Positions 31,213 through 40,238 are shown, counted from the stretch's first letter. The stretch is DNA of 64,000 bases from Streptomyces albidoflavus (GCF_000719955.1 NZ_JOII01000017.1:62001-126000), one strand, 5' to 3'. Numbers and translations: made by a program. The notes: generated from the sequence alone by a model not told the origin.

Positions 31213-31709
31213 GGCCTCAAACACCGGCCGGGCTGTGAGGGTCGCGGGTCGTTCCCCGCGTGTGCCGGGCGGGGCCGGGCCGGGGTACCTCCTCACAAAC
31301 TGCATGGTGCGGGGTCAGTCGCTTCAAGACGGCCGTGTGTGCAGTTTGCTGCGGGGGCACCCCGACCCGTCCCCGCCCTCCCGTCTCGTCGGCGTCGGTC
31401 CGCCGGTGGGAGGGGAGAAGACAGGCCGTCCCCGATTAATCTTTGTGGCGACCTGAAGCGATGACGGTGGTGGCTGTGGAGACGCCCTGCATCGGGGACG
31501 GCCTTATCCACTCTCCGGTGGTCGGCCGCGTACGAGACCGTGGGGTGGGGACGGGTCGGGGTGCCCCCGCAGCAAACTGCACACGAGGCAGCCATACTCC
31601 AATTGACCCCGCACCATGCAGTTTGTGAGGAGGTGCCCCGGCGCGGCCCCACCCCACCCACGTGCCGGAGAAACCGCGAATCCCTATAGCCCGGCCGGCG
31701 TTTGAGGCC
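31213..31709. repeat. Composite palindromic repeat element, copy 2 (complete)
   Basis: A 497-bp element ending in the 22-bp repeat (31213-31234) and its inverted copy (31688-31709). Inside are 47-bp terminal inverted repeats, 31271-31317 and 31604-31650, identical at 45 positions. Further mirrored blocks follow: GCAGTTTGCTGCGGGGGCACCCC against its complement at 31558-31580, and the inner arms GGCCGTCCCCGAT and ATCGGGGACGGCC. The centre contains ATCTTTGTGGCGA as in copy 1. It lies between the tadG-like gene and the LysM-BTAD gene, so it could affect transcription between them. Confidence 0.82.
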
Positions 31710-31795
31710 ATCCTTGACCGGTACGGGCAAGAGGGGGCAGGCAGAGGCAGCCCAGTGGGGGACGAGGCTGATGGGGGGGTGCGGCCCCGCAGGGG

Positions 31796-32257
31796 TCAGC
31801 CGACGGCGTTTTCGGCGGTCGAGCGGCCCTTTACGGTGACGGCGCCGCCGTAGAACATGCCGGTGAAGACCGGGTCGTAGGTGAGCTGGATCTCGACCTC
31901 GACCTGGTCGACGGAGGCGGCCACGCAGCCGCTGGCCGCGATGTCGGCGCCGTTCATGCCCATCTCGGCGGCGAACTGGCGTACCCGCGCGCCGCAGTTG
32001 GCGTAGTTGATGGGGGCGGGGCCGCCCTCGTCCTCGTAGAGCGCTTCGCGGTCGATGTCCTGGGCGGCGTAGCGGGCGGCCTGTTCGGCGATGTCGGCGG
32101 CGCGTTCGCGCTTGGAGATGGAGAGTCCGCCGTCGATGACGAAGGCGGCGAGGGTGAGGAAGACGAGGGCGAAGATGATGACGGCCCCGGCGCCGGAGCC
32201 CCGGTCGTCAAGCCGGCGGCGGTCTGCGGCGGCGCGCAGGCGCGCGGGGATCGTCAC
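31796..32257 (-). CDS. TadG-like pilus assembly protein
   Basis: A 153-residue single-pass protein with a basic N-terminus and the pilin-like hydrophobic helix GSGAGAVIIFALVFLTLAAFVIDGG, typical of TadE/TadG-type pseudopilins. The segment after the helix (SKRERAADIAEQAARYAAQ) is the usual amphipathic helix. Two Cys (NCGARV and ASGCVAAS) could form a disulfide outside the cell. The GTG start (32255-32257) overlaps the preceding stop as GTGA. It lacks the large vWA domain of proteobacterial TadG, so the name is by position. Confidence 0.82.
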   Translation of the reverse strand: MTIPARLRAAADRRRLDDRGSGAGAVIIFALVFLTLAAFVIDGGLSISKRERAADIAEQAARYAAQDIDREALYEDEGGPAPINYANCGARVRQFAAEMGMNGADIAASGCVAASVDQVEVEIQLTYDPVFTGMFYGGAVTVKGRSTAENAVG

Positions 32258-32733
32258 GCCGTCCTCCGGAACGGGTCCAGGGGCGAGCTGAAGCTCGCCG
32301 TGAGCGTGGTGGGGACGTTGACGCCGATCATGGCGAGGCCCCGGATCTGGCAGCTGACCTCGACGGTGAAGAGGGTGTCCGGCTCGAACCCGGCGCTGGT
32401 CTGGCGGACGCTGACGGGCCCGGTGCAGACGTCGGCGAGGTTGGCCTCGGCGGCGCGGCGGGCCTCGGCGAGGGCGGTGCCGTGGTCCTTCTGGATCGAC
32501 CCGGCGCGGGCGGCGTCCCGGGCGGCCCCGTCCAACGCGCCTCGCCCGTCGACCAGTTGCCCGAAGGCGACCAGGACGAGGATGAAGAGGATCATCACCG
32601 GGGCGAGGATGACCACCTCGATGGTGGAGATCCCCGCGTCGGCGGAGGCGGCGGAGGGGCGCGCGAGGCCGAGCCGCGCCCGGCGGTCCCGTACCAGCGC
32701 GGCGAGCCGCGCCGCGGGTGCCGTCGGAGTCAT
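32254..32733 (-). CDS. TadE-like pseudopilin
   Basis: A TadE-family protein of 159 residues, with the prepilin-type junction DAGISTIEVVILAPVMILFI (glycine before a hydrophobic helix with Glu at +5). The periplasmic/extracellular part contains two Cys (ADVCTGPVS, EVSCQIRG). The ATG at 32733 overlaps the upstream TadE stop (TGATG). It is probably processed by the A24 peptidase and takes part in pilus assembly or anchoring. Confidence 0.85.
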   Translation of the reverse strand: MTPTAPAARLAALVRDRRARLGLARPSAASADAGISTIEVVILAPVMILFILVLVAFGQLVDGRGALDGAARDAARAGSIQKDHGTALAEARRAAEANLADVCTGPVSVRQTSAGFEPDTLFTVEVSCQIRGLAMIGVNVPTTLTASFSSPLDPFRRTA

Positions 32734-33248
32734 CAGCCGCCCTCCTCGACGAAGCGCTCGACCGGGCCGGAGGACTGCGCGTGGACGGTGAGGTCGAGCC
32801 CGGGGAAGACGGTGGGGATGCGGGCGGTGATCTCCACGCCCACGGTGTTCGGTTCGGGCTGGAGCATCGTCACGTCCGGGCTGACGACGAGCTGCGGGCC
32901 GAGCTGCCGGATGTAGGCGTTGGTGACCGTGCGGGCCTCGCCGCGCCAGCCCCCGGGGTTCTCGTCGGCGGTGGCGCGGGCCTTGCGGGCCCCGGCCTGG
33001 GCGGCGGCCTGGGCGACGTGGTCGGCGAAGAAGTACAGCGCGAACTGGACCGTCGCGAAGATCATGAAGAAGAGGATCGGCGTGAGGAAGACGAACTCGA
33101 TCGCCGTCATCCCGCTGTCGCCCGACTCCCTGGCCGCCGCCCGCCGCGAGGCGGCGAACCGGCGCAGGACGGAGCCGCGCGCCGGTACGGCACGGCACGG
33201 TCTGCGCGCACCCCCTCGGGGGCCTGGCCTTCTCGGTACGGGCTGCAC
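32733..33248 (-). CDS. TadE-like pseudopilin
   Basis: A second TadE-family protein (171 residues from GTG 33248). The prepilin junction is SGDSGMTAIEFVFLTPILFF, with a long basic N-terminus before it. An AGGAG sequence ten bases upstream supports the GTG start, although the 46-residue leader is long and an internal start is possible. It lies 99 bases after flp. The two TadE-like proteins are paralogous in layout but only share the helix motif. Confidence 0.83.
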   Translation of the reverse strand: MQPVPRRPGPRGGARRPCRAVPARGSVLRRFAASRRAAARESGDSGMTAIEFVFLTPILFFMIFATVQFALYFFADHVAQAAAQAGARKARATADENPGGWRGEARTVTNAYIRQLGPQLVVSPDVTMLQPEPNTVGVEITARIPTVFPGLDLTVHAQSSGPVERFVEEGG

Positions 33249-33347
33249 GGGTTCGGGACTCCTGGGACAGGCGGGCTCATGGGTGGACGGGAGGGGGTCC
33301 GGGCGCGTGGCCCGGACCCCGGGGCGTCCGGGGCGAGAGGAGCGGGG

Positions 33348-33596
33348 TCAGCAGGTGCTGCCCGCGTCGGCGCCCTTGATGCAGTCGCCCACCTTGTTGG
33401 CGCCCTCGCTGAGGGCGGCGTTGAGGATGGCCGCGACGACGCCGACGATGGCGACGACGACGGCGGAGATGATGACCCACTCGACCGCGGAGGCACCGCG
33501 GTCGGTGTTCTCGTCCCGGGCGCGCTCGACGCGCGCCTGGAGGAAGGTGATCAGGAAGTCGACGGCGGGGTGGCTGAAGCTCCGTCCGAATCGCAT
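33348..33596 (-). CDS. Flp-family type IVb pilin
   Basis: The predicted major pilin, 82 residues. The mature N-terminus is after the Gly in DRGASAVEWVIISAVVVAIV, with Glu at +5 as required for assembly. A leader of about 34 residues is long for Flp pilins. The C-terminus has two Cys (DCIKGADAGSTC) that could form a small disulfide loop. A GAGAGGA site lies six bases before the ATG at 33596. It has its own space on both sides, which fits a more highly expressed pilin. Confidence 0.88.
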   Translation of the reverse strand: MRFGRSFSHPAVDFLITFLQARVERARDENTDRGASAVEWVIISAVVVAIVGVVAAILNAALSEGANKVGDCIKGADAGSTC

Positions 33597-33676
33597 GGCG
33601 AGTCCTCTCGGTGGGGTCGGTGGGTCGACGGGGTCGACGGGTCGGTGAAGTCGGAGGGTCGGGTGTCGGGTGCCGG

Positions 33677-34600
33677 TCAGACCTGGAACACACGCATGGC
33701 GGCCGGGAAGATCAGGAAGACGAGGAAGCCGGCGCAGAGCAGGAGCTGGGCGACGAGCATGGACTGGGACTTCTCGCCCGCCGCGCCCTCGATCTCGGCC
33801 ATCTCGCGGTGCCGCATGGTCTCCGCGCGGGAGGCCAGCGACTCACGGACCTTGGCGCCGTCGTCGGCGACCAGGGCCAGCGAGGCGGCCAGGTCCTTCA
33901 GCTCCTCGATACCCAGTTCCTCACCGAGTTCACCGAGCGCCTGCCACTGGCTGTGTCCGGTGATCCGGGCGTCGTTGAGGGCGTTGCGGATGCGCTTGGC
34001 GGCCCAGCCGTCGCTGACCTCGGCGGCCGCCATCAGTGCCTCGGGCAGGCCGCGCCCGCCCGCCAGGCTCATGGAGACCAGGTCGAGGTAGGCGCCGATG
34101 ACCCGGCGCAGGTCGCGGCGGCGGTCGGCGGCGTCCCGGCGGACCTCCAGGTCGGGCAGGAAGAAGAAGACCAGGGCGAAGGCGAGCGCCATCCAGACCG
34201 GGATGATCGGGCTGGAGCCGAAACCGAGCCGCCACACGATGACGAAGAGGAACGGCCCGAAGAAGAGCCCCGCCCCCGCCAGCAGCACCTTGGTGGCGAG
34301 GAACTTCTCCCAGCTCCGGTCGAGGACCGCGAGGTCGGCGCGGAGCGAGCGCTGCTCCCAGCCCTGCTGGAAGTAGAGCTCGGCGACGCGCGTACCGACC
34401 TTGGCGCGCAGCGTGTCGAGGCGGCCCGTGCTGTCGCCGGTGCCGCGCCCCGAGGAGTAGGCGCTGCCCCGGGCGCGGAGCGCGTCGATGCGGGCGACCT
34501 GGGCGACGGGGCTGGACTTGGCCGGCATCAGGGCGCGGACCAGCGCGTAGATGCCGAGGCCGAGGACGGCGCCGATGAGGATCGGCGTGGTCAGGCTCAT
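33677..34600 (-). CDS. tadC: Tad secretion platform protein, type II secretion F domain
   Basis: An inner-membrane platform protein of 307 residues. It has an N-terminal helix, a central helix pair (LLAGAGLFFGPFLFVIVW and PVWMALAFALVFFFLPDL), the T2SSF domain with GAYLDLVSMSLAGGRGLPEAL, and a C-terminal helix (QLLLCAGFLVFLIFPAAM). The ATG at 34600 overlaps the tadB stop as ATGA. Together with TadB it should form the base that TadA drives. The short spacer to flp is rich in GGGTCGACG-like direct repeats (33618-33645). Confidence 0.9.
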   Translation of the reverse strand: MSLTTPILIGAVLGLGIYALVRALMPAKSSPVAQVARIDALRARGSAYSSGRGTGDSTGRLDTLRAKVGTRVAELYFQQGWEQRSLRADLAVLDRSWEKFLATKVLLAGAGLFFGPFLFVIVWRLGFGSSPIIPVWMALAFALVFFFLPDLEVRRDAADRRRDLRRVIGAYLDLVSMSLAGGRGLPEALMAAAEVSDGWAAKRIRNALNDARITGHSQWQALGELGEELGIEELKDLAASLALVADDGAKVRESLASRAETMRHREMAEIEGAAGEKSQSMLVAQLLLCAGFLVFLIFPAAMRVFQV

Positions 34601-35613
34601 CGCCGCGTCCCTTCCTGCTCGGGGGCGGCCCCGTAGGGCGCGGCCTGGCCCGGCGCGTCAGGGGTGCGGGGCCGGACGAACTGCTGGACGGCGGGCTGGT
34701 CGCGGACGAGGAAGCGTTCCGGCGTCTCGATGGTGGAGAGCTTGCGCAGCCACCAGAAGCCGAGCGCGAAGAGGCCGCAGACGCAGGCGAGTACGGCCTG
34801 GCCGACGGGGGTGCCGTACGGGGCGACGAAGTCCCGGTTGAAGACGGCGAGTCCGAGGACGAAGGCGACCGAGACGGCGACGACGATCTGCACGGAGCGG
34901 CGGGTCGAGGAGCGCTGCGCCATGACGCGCTGCCGCATGTCGACCTCCTCGCGCGCCGACTTGGCGAGCGCGCCGAGGACCTGCCGCAGACCGGGGCCGC
35001 GCAGCCGCGCGTTGAGCATGAGCGCGGCGACGATGATGTCGGCGGAGGCGTCGTCGATCTCGTCGGCGAGGTGCTGGAGCGCCTCGGGCAGCGGGGTGCG
35101 CGAGCGCAGCCGGTCGACGAGGGCGTCCAGGTGCGGGCGGAGGACGGGGGCGGCGGCGCGGGCCGAGGCCGGGATGGCCTGTTCGAGGCCGACGGCGCCG
35201 GCGATGGTGTCGCGCAGCGACTCGGTCCAGGAGGCGAGCGCCTCCACGCGGCGCATCGCGGCGCGTTCCTCGGCGGCGCCGCCGAAGAGCTTGTCCCAGA
35301 AGAAGACGAGGACGCCCGCGGCGATACCGGCCACCGCCCAGCGGGTGACCAGCAGGACGACCAGGCCGACGCCGGCCGCGAGCGAGCCGCGCTGTCCGGC
35401 GAACCGGAGCAGTTCGGCGGCGCGTTCACCGGCCTTGGCCTTCTCGTGCTCGGGCTTGGCGGGCAGCCCGCGGATGGCGGTGACGAGCAGGGCGATGCCG
35501 CCGCCGACGGCGAGGCCGCAGCCCAGCGCGTACAGCACGGGGAGGGAGAAGAGGCCGCCCATGCCGTCGAGGGCGCCGGCGGCGAGGTGCAGGGGATGGC
35601 TCATGCGGCTCAC
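34597..35613 (-). CDS. tadB: Tad secretion platform protein, type II secretion F domain
   Basis: A 338-residue inner-membrane platform protein with a T2SSF domain (LDALVDRLRSRTPLPEALQHLADE) and four to five hydrophobic helices, including ALGCGLAVGGGIALLV and VQIVVAVSVAFVLGLAVF. The C-terminal hydrophilic end (RPRTPDAPGQAAPYG) is Pro-rich. The GTG start at 35611-35613 overlaps the tadA stop as GTGA. An ATG three codons later is an alternative. Confidence 0.9.
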   Translation of the reverse strand: MSRMSHPLHLAAGALDGMGGLFSLPVLYALGCGLAVGGGIALLVTAIRGLPAKPEHEKAKAGERAAELLRFAGQRGSLAAGVGLVVLLVTRWAVAGIAAGVLVFFWDKLFGGAAEERAAMRRVEALASWTESLRDTIAGAVGLEQAIPASARAAAPVLRPHLDALVDRLRSRTPLPEALQHLADEIDDASADIIVAALMLNARLRGPGLRQVLGALAKSAREEVDMRQRVMAQRSSTRRSVQIVVAVSVAFVLGLAVFNRDFVAPYGTPVGQAVLACVCGLFALGFWWLRKLSTIETPERFLVRDQPAVQQFVRPRTPDAPGQAAPYGAAPEQEGTRR

Positions 35614-36908
35614 GCCCAGTTCCCCCGGTAGCCGAAGGCCACCAGGTCGTCGAGGCAGGCGATCGGGGCGTGCGGGACGACGCGTCCGTCCGGGGTCTCG
35701 GCGAAGATCTCGCTGGACAGGACGCGTCCGTCGACGCCGTTGACCTCGCGGATGGAGGTCACCATGCGCTGGAGCCGGCCGCCGGTCTGGTAGTTGTTGC
35801 GCCGCTGGATGAAGACGACGAAGTTGACGGCGCCGGCGACGAGCATCTGGCTGGCCTCGATGGGGAGGCGCTCGCTGGCCTGGAGGGCGTAGGTCGAGAT
35901 GCGGTTGAAGACCTCGTGCGAGCTGTTGGCGTGGATCGTGGAGAGCGAGCCGTCGTTGCCCTGCGACATCGCGTTGAGCATGGTGACGATCTCGTCGCCG
36001 AGGACCTCACCGACGATCACCCGCGAGGGGTTCATACGCAGGGAGCGGCGCACCAGCTCGGCCATGGAGATCAGGCCCTGGCCCTCGGAGTTGGGCAGGC
36101 GCTCCTCGAAGGCGACCACGTTGGGGTGGAGGTCGGCGAAGGTGTCGAGGCCCAGCTCCAGGGCGCGTTCGACGGTGATGAGGCGCTCGGCGGGCGGGAT
36201 CTCGTTGGCCAGCGCCCGCAGCAGGGTGGTCTTTCCGGCGTTGGTGGCCCCGGCGATCATGATGTTCTTCCGGGCGCGGACGGCGCAGGCCAGGAAGTGG
36301 CCGACCTCGGGGGTGAGGGTGCCGTTGCCGACCAGGTCCGACATGAAGACCTTGCCCATGCGCGCCCGGCGGATGGACAGGGCCGGGCGGCGGGTGACGT
36401 CCATGACGGCGGAGAGCCGGGAGCCGTCGGGCAGCCGCAGGTCGAGCTGGGGGTTGGCGGAGTCGAAGGGGCGCGAGGAGAGACCGGAGTAGGCGCCGAG
36501 GATCTGGATCAGCTCGACCAGTTCCTCGTCGGACTCGGCGACCGGGTCGACCTTGGCCTCACGGCCGTCGGCGTACCCGACGAAGACCTGGTCGGCGCCG
36601 TTGATGTCGATGTTCTCGACCTCGGGGTCGTCCAGCAGCGGCTGGAGCCGGCCGACGCCGAAGAGCGCCGCGTGCACGGCGGCCGCGTACTGCTCCTCGG
36701 TCTCGGCGTCCAGCGGGGTGCGCCCGGCGTTGATCTCCGCGCGGGCGTACTCCTCCAGGATCTGCGCGATGACGGCGCGGGCGTACTGCCGCTCGTCCTC
36801 GCCGGACATCGCGGCGACGCCGGATATCTGGTCGAGGCGGCGCTGCTCGGCGATGCGGTCGCCGGCCTCCTGCCGGAACCGCTTGACGAGCTGGTGGTCG
36901 ACGCTCAT
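35610..36908 (-). CDS. tadA: Tad pilus ATPase (CpaF/VirB11 type)
   Basis: The secretion ATPase that powers pilus assembly, 432 residues. Walker A is GATNAGKTT (220-228), with the preceding MIA. The Asp-box region LITVERALELGL, the Walker B-like RVIVGEVLGDE (about 296-305) and the His box STIHANSS (about 323-330) follow. The N-terminal domain (1-130) is typical of CpaF. The ATG at 36908 overlaps the tadZ stop as ATGA. Confidence 0.95.
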   Translation of the reverse strand: MSVDHQLVKRFRQEAGDRIAEQRRLDQISGVAAMSGEDERQYARAVIAQILEEYARAEINAGRTPLDAETEEQYAAAVHAALFGVGRLQPLLDDPEVENIDINGADQVFVGYADGREAKVDPVAESDEELVELIQILGAYSGLSSRPFDSANPQLDLRLPDGSRLSAVMDVTRRPALSIRRARMGKVFMSDLVGNGTLTPEVGHFLACAVRARKNIMIAGATNAGKTTLLRALANEIPPAERLITVERALELGLDTFADLHPNVVAFEERLPNSEGQGLISMAELVRRSLRMNPSRVIVGEVLGDEIVTMLNAMSQGNDGSLSTIHANSSHEVFNRISTYALQASERLPIEASQMLVAGAVNFVVFIQRRNNYQTGGRLQRMVTSIREVNGVDGRVLSSEIFAETPDGRVVPHAPIACLDDLVAFGYRGNWA

Positions 36909-37732
36909 CGCCCGGCCCCCGCGGCGGGGGTGCTCCAGGCGGCGCCGAACTGCTGGTACAGGTCGGCGCTGATCTTCCGGGCGGACCGGATGAGCAGCGA
37001 CTTGTCGAGCCGCCCGCGCCGGCGCCCGGCGAGCTGGTCGGCCCCGGCCGGGTCGTCGGCGAGGGTGCCGACGACGCGGGCCCCGGTCTGCCCGGCCACC
37101 AGCATGTCGTTGACCTGGTGGACGAGCTTGGCCGAGCCGCCCGGGTCGGTGACGAGCACGACCCCGATCAGCGGCGTCGCGATCCCCGCGGCCCCGCGCG
37201 GCCCGCCGTGCAGCCGCTGCGTGAGATGACTGGCCCGGTCCCGTACGCGCGCCAGCGCCTCCGGGGTCGTCCGCGAGACGAGCAGCACGAGCTGGGCGTA
37301 CGGGAAGAGTTCGACGGCGGCGGTGTCGCCGCTGATCCGCCCGCAGTCGGCGATGACGTCGGCCGGCGCGTGCGGGGAGTCGCCGAGCTGGGCGAAGGAC
37401 TGGCCGAGCGTGGGCCAGAGCCCGGTGAAGCCGGCGGCCTGCTCGGCGCTGCCGATGCCGACCAGGACGTCGAGTCCGCCGGAGAGCGGCTGGGTGTGGT
37501 CCCAGAGCTGGTCGGGGACGAGGCCGCGCCGGGCGGTGGCGGCTATCGACAGCATGCCGGTGTTCGGGTCGAGCGAGCCACCGTGGGCGGCGGCGCTGCG
37601 GTACAGCAGGTCACCGCCGGCCGGGTCGGTCTCGGCGAGCAGGACACGGCGGGGCCAGACGGCGGACAGCGCGACGGCGGCGGTGGTGACGCCGGGCGAT
37701 CCCTTGTCGGCGGCGAGGGCGATCAAGGCCAT
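36905..37732 (-). CDS. ParA/MinD-like ATPase of the Tad locus (TadZ/CpaE type)
   Basis: A 275-residue deviant-Walker ATPase probably positioning the pilus machine. The P-loop is DKGSPGVTTAAVAL (residues 9-22) and lacks the amino-terminal receiver domain of proteobacterial CpaE. The switch I-like segment is ETDPAGGDLLYR, and ADCGRISGD replaces the usual D-x-x-P switch II. The C-terminus GRRRGRLDKSLLIRSARKI is basic and could bind membrane. It lies between cpaB (11-bp gap) and tadA (ATGA overlap). Confidence 0.88.
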   Translation of the reverse strand: MALIALAADKGSPGVTTAAVALSAVWPRRVLLAETDPAGGDLLYRSAAAHGGSLDPNTGMLSIAATARRGLVPDQLWDHTQPLSGGLDVLVGIGSAEQAAGFTGLWPTLGQSFAQLGDSPHAPADVIADCGRISGDTAAVELFPYAQLVLLVSRTTPEALARVRDRASHLTQRLHGGPRGAAGIATPLIGVVLVTDPGGSAKLVHQVNDMLVAGQTGARVVGTLADDPAGADQLAGRRRGRLDKSLLIRSARKISADLYQQFGAAWSTPAAGAGR

Positions 37733-37743
37733 GGCGGGCCCCC

Positions 37744-38481
37744 TCAGTTGCCGTCGGAGGCGCCGCCGGCGGGCAGACGCACCAGCGCGACCTCACCGGC
37801 GTTGGCCGCCTGGGCGAGCGGGCCGGCGACGGCCTTGTCCACGGTGACCGTGACGGGCAGGGTGCCGGAGCTGACCGAGCCCTCCTCGGCCTCCCGGACC
37901 AGCGCGATCTGGGCGCTCTCGACCAGCGGGGCACCCGCGGCCGAACCGGAACCGGTCTCGGCCCCGTCGTTCCGCGACTTGGCGGCGGCGTCGCCCACCC
38001 GGTACGCGGTGACGGTGTCACCGGGCTTGAGCCCGGAGGGGTACTGGCCCTCCTTGAGGGAGAGGCCGACGTTGACCTTGCCCTCGGGCAGCCCGGTGCC
38101 CTCGGCGAACATCTCCCCGACGGCGACGGCGCCCTTCGGGATCGTGTACTTGGCCTTGAGCTTCTTCAGCGAGGCGAGCTGCGACCACTCGACGTAGTGC
38201 ACCGACTCGTCGGCGGCGACGAGGACTTCGGTCACGGCGTCGTCGGTGACGGCGGCCCCGACCGGGATCTCCTTCTCGATCTTGATCGCCGATATTCGGT
38301 CGCCCGCGCGCAGCACCAGCACGGTCGCGCCGAGGGCGCCCACGAGGATGAGGAGGACGGCGAGGGCCGCGAGGGCCGGCTTGCGCTCCCTGGGCGGCGT
38401 GGGAAGCCGCTCCCCCGCACCCGGCTGAGCCGGTGCGGAGGCCCGGTTGTTGCCCCCACCCGCACGCTCCTGGATCTTCAC
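37744..38481 (-). CDS. CpaB/RcpC-like SAF-domain pilus assembly protein
   Basis: The first gene of the Tad operon, 245 residues from GTG 38481 (GGGGAG 7 bases upstream). One membrane helix (residues 35-57, ALAALAVLLILVGALGATVL) is followed by a SAF domain (about 65-130: KEIPVGAAVTDDAVTEVLV and YTIPKGAVAVGEMFAEG). The C-terminal half resembles the RcpC domain (LKEGQYPSGLKPGDTVTAYRV). Gram-positive Tad loci lack an outer-membrane secretin, so it probably binds the cell wall or organises the complex. The longer upstream open frame has no pilus-like sequence. Confidence 0.87.
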   Translation of the reverse strand: MKIQERAGGGNNRASAPAQPGAGERLPTPPRERKPALAALAVLLILVGALGATVLVLRAGDRISAIKIEKEIPVGAAVTDDAVTEVLVAADESVHYVEWSQLASLKKLKAKYTIPKGAVAVGEMFAEGTGLPEGKVNVGLSLKEGQYPSGLKPGDTVTAYRVGDAAAKSRNDGAETGSGSAAGAPLVESAQIALVREAEEGSVSSGTLPVTVTVDKAVAGPLAQAANAGEVALVRLPAGGASDGN

Positions 38482-38631
38482 GCAGCCGCTCCCCGTACCC
38501 AAGAATCTGTCGTCATGACACCGTGGCCCGCCCGGTCCGCAAGCTAGGTGACACCACCTGCGGTCGTCCGCCGCGCCCCACCCCGTCTGGCAGTCCGGCG
38601 CGCCGCGCATGGTCACGCGTCGGGCCATCGC

Positions 38632-38662
38632 ACCGTATCAGCAGCGAAGGGGGCTGCCTCAA
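38632..38662 (-). promoter_or_regulatory. Possible promoter of the Tad operon
   Basis: The 390-bp gap 38482-38871 holds no gene. On the minus strand TTGAGG (38657-38662) and GATACGGT (ends at 38632) make a -35/-10 pair with 17-19 bases between. It would give a leader of about 145 bases before cpaB. The rest of the gap shows nothing recognisable. Confidence 0.35.
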
Positions 38663-38871
38663 GGGCTGAACTGCCCTCAGGACCGGCTGGCGGACTGGTG
38701 CTTTTCACGCCGGAGACGGGCCGGACGGTTCCCGGCCCGCCCCTGGAACCTCGTCACGCTCACTTCCGCACCCTGCCTGGACCGGTCCGCAGCCCCGCGC
38801 ACGGGCCCTCCGCGAGCCCCCTGCGCCCCGCATCTCCCCAGAATCTCCCCAGAACGCCACCGAGCGGCCGG

Positions 38872-39483
38872 TCACCAGATTTGGTCCTCGCCCTCCTTCC
38901 ACTCGGAGTTGCGCAGGCACTTCGTAGCCACGGACGTAGTGACCTCACGCCAGTCGAACCCTTCCACCACATCGGCCCGGATGTTCACCCAACCGTGCAC
39001 ATCCGCTTTCCGCAGTGACATCTCAGCGGCCTCCTCGGAGTTCTCCGTCAAGGCGAGCTCCCCCTCCGGCGCCGGCGATTCACCGCCGACGACAGAACGG
39101 TCCGGAATCTGGGCCCTCCATCCCTGATCCACCAGCCGCGCCCCCACCGCTCGCACCAGATCCGCGAGGCTGCGCCGGTCGTCGGCATCCACCTCACCGC
39201 CGACCGTCACATACGCGCTCAGCTTGCTGGCATCCTTGTCCGCGGAGATGTCCAGCCCCCCGCACTCCGTAGTGTCCCGGGTGAGTTGTTCCACCTCCAC
39301 CCCGGGCAGAGCCGCTTCCGTCGCCGCCTTCGCGTCCGGATACATCGCGTCGTACGCCTGCTGGTAGGTCTGGTCCGGTTCTCCCAGACCACACCCGGCC
39401 AGCAGGCCGGAGACCAGGAGCACCACCGCCGCCTGCCGGTAGGTCGCCCGCCCCGGGAATCTGGGCGTCCGTGTCGCCGTCAT
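38872..39483 (-). CDS. Lipoprotein, T7SS effector-cassette associated
   Basis: A 203-residue lipoprotein with a signal peptide (RQAAVVLLVSGLLAGC) and lipobox LLAGC at about residues 27-31. The mature part is soluble and contains ECGGLDISADKDASKLSAYV, shared almost exactly with the lipoprotein at 42715-43290. No known domain was recognised. The ATG at 39483 overlaps the stop of the upstream gene as ATGA, so these two form a unit with the DUF1023 gene. Its place behind an effector candidate suggests an immunity or adaptor role on the cell surface, an inference. Confidence 0.8.
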   Translation of the reverse strand: MTATRTPRFPGRATYRQAAVVLLVSGLLAGCGLGEPDQTYQQAYDAMYPDAKAATEAALPGVEVEQLTRDTTECGGLDISADKDASKLSAYVTVGGEVDADDRRSLADLVRAVGARLVDQGWRAQIPDRSVVGGESPAPEGELALTENSEEAAEMSLRKADVHGWVNIRADVVEGFDWREVTTSVATKCLRNSEWKEGEDQIW

Positions 39484-40202
39484 CCCCTGACCTCCCCGGT
39501 GAAGATGAGCTGCCCGTTGGCCGCGTAAAGGCGGGCACCCTTCACTCCCTCCCGGTAGAGGCTCACGGAACGGTCGTCGCTGTCCGTCGGCTCGGGGAGG
39601 TCCTGCCAGCCACGCGCTCGCAGATACGCGGAACTCGCTTCCAGTGCTGCCTCATTGTCCGGCCCGTCCCCACCCCGGGGCCATCCCGCCACCCGTACAG
39701 AACCGGGTTCCGGCTCGCCGAAGAGGTCGTCCGGGTGGACGGGCCGACGGAAGGCCGTCCCGATCGCCTCCCGGATCTCGGCGGCGACCGCTCGCTGTGC
39801 CGCTTCCCGCTCGTTGGGCAGGTCCACCCCGGCCGGCCTCTCGCGGGTGCTGTCCGGCAGCAGGCTGAAGGAGACGCCTCCCGGTCGGCAACTGAAGCCG
39901 GCGGCACCCAGGCCGGCCTTGCCCGCCACCACATACGGCTCGTCCACCGCCCTCGGCCGCTCGTCCACCGACCAGCCGTCCTCCCGCAGGCGGGAGGCGA
40001 AGGCGTCGTAGAGCTGGTCGGCCGTACGCGTGTCCACGGAGCTGACGGCCGTCACAGCCACGCCGTGGACGGACAGGGGGGAACTGATCAGGGTCACCTC
40101 GGCCCCGGGCAGTACCGAGTCGATCACCGGCCTGACGGATTCGGCGAGCTGGGACGGGCCGGGACTGGATCGCTTCTGTGGCATGGGGCGCGCATCTTTC
40201 AC
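39480..40202 (-). CDS. Hypothetical protein between DUF1023 effector candidate and lipoprotein
   Basis: A 240-residue protein without signal peptide or membrane helix; no domain was recognised. Its middle (QLYDAFASRLREDGWSVDERP) recalls the segment LVRAVGARLVDQGWRAQIP of the downstream lipoprotein, so the two may share a fold. GTG at 40202 is the longest start; ATG at 40184 is equally possible and neither has a clear ribosome-binding site. The gap to the DUF1023 gene is 36 bases and it overlaps the lipoprotein gene. Confidence 0.7.
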   Translation of the reverse strand: MKDARPMPQKRSSPGPSQLAESVRPVIDSVLPGAEVTLISSPLSVHGVAVTAVSSVDTRTADQLYDAFASRLREDGWSVDERPRAVDEPYVVAGKAGLGAAGFSCRPGGVSFSLLPDSTRERPAGVDLPNEREAAQRAVAAEIREAIGTAFRRPVHPDDLFGEPEPGSVRVAGWPRGGDGPDNEAALEASSAYLRARGWQDLPEPTDSDDRSVSLYREGVKGARLYAANGQLIFTGEVRG

Positions 40203-40238
40203 CTAGGAGGAGGGGACGTGCCGTGCGGGATCTGCGGG

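Noticed and set aside
33597..33676. G-rich direct repeats (GGGTCGACG-like) between tadC and flp
   Set aside because: The repeats are short and imperfect and fit chance in a GC-rich spacer; not reported as a separate element.
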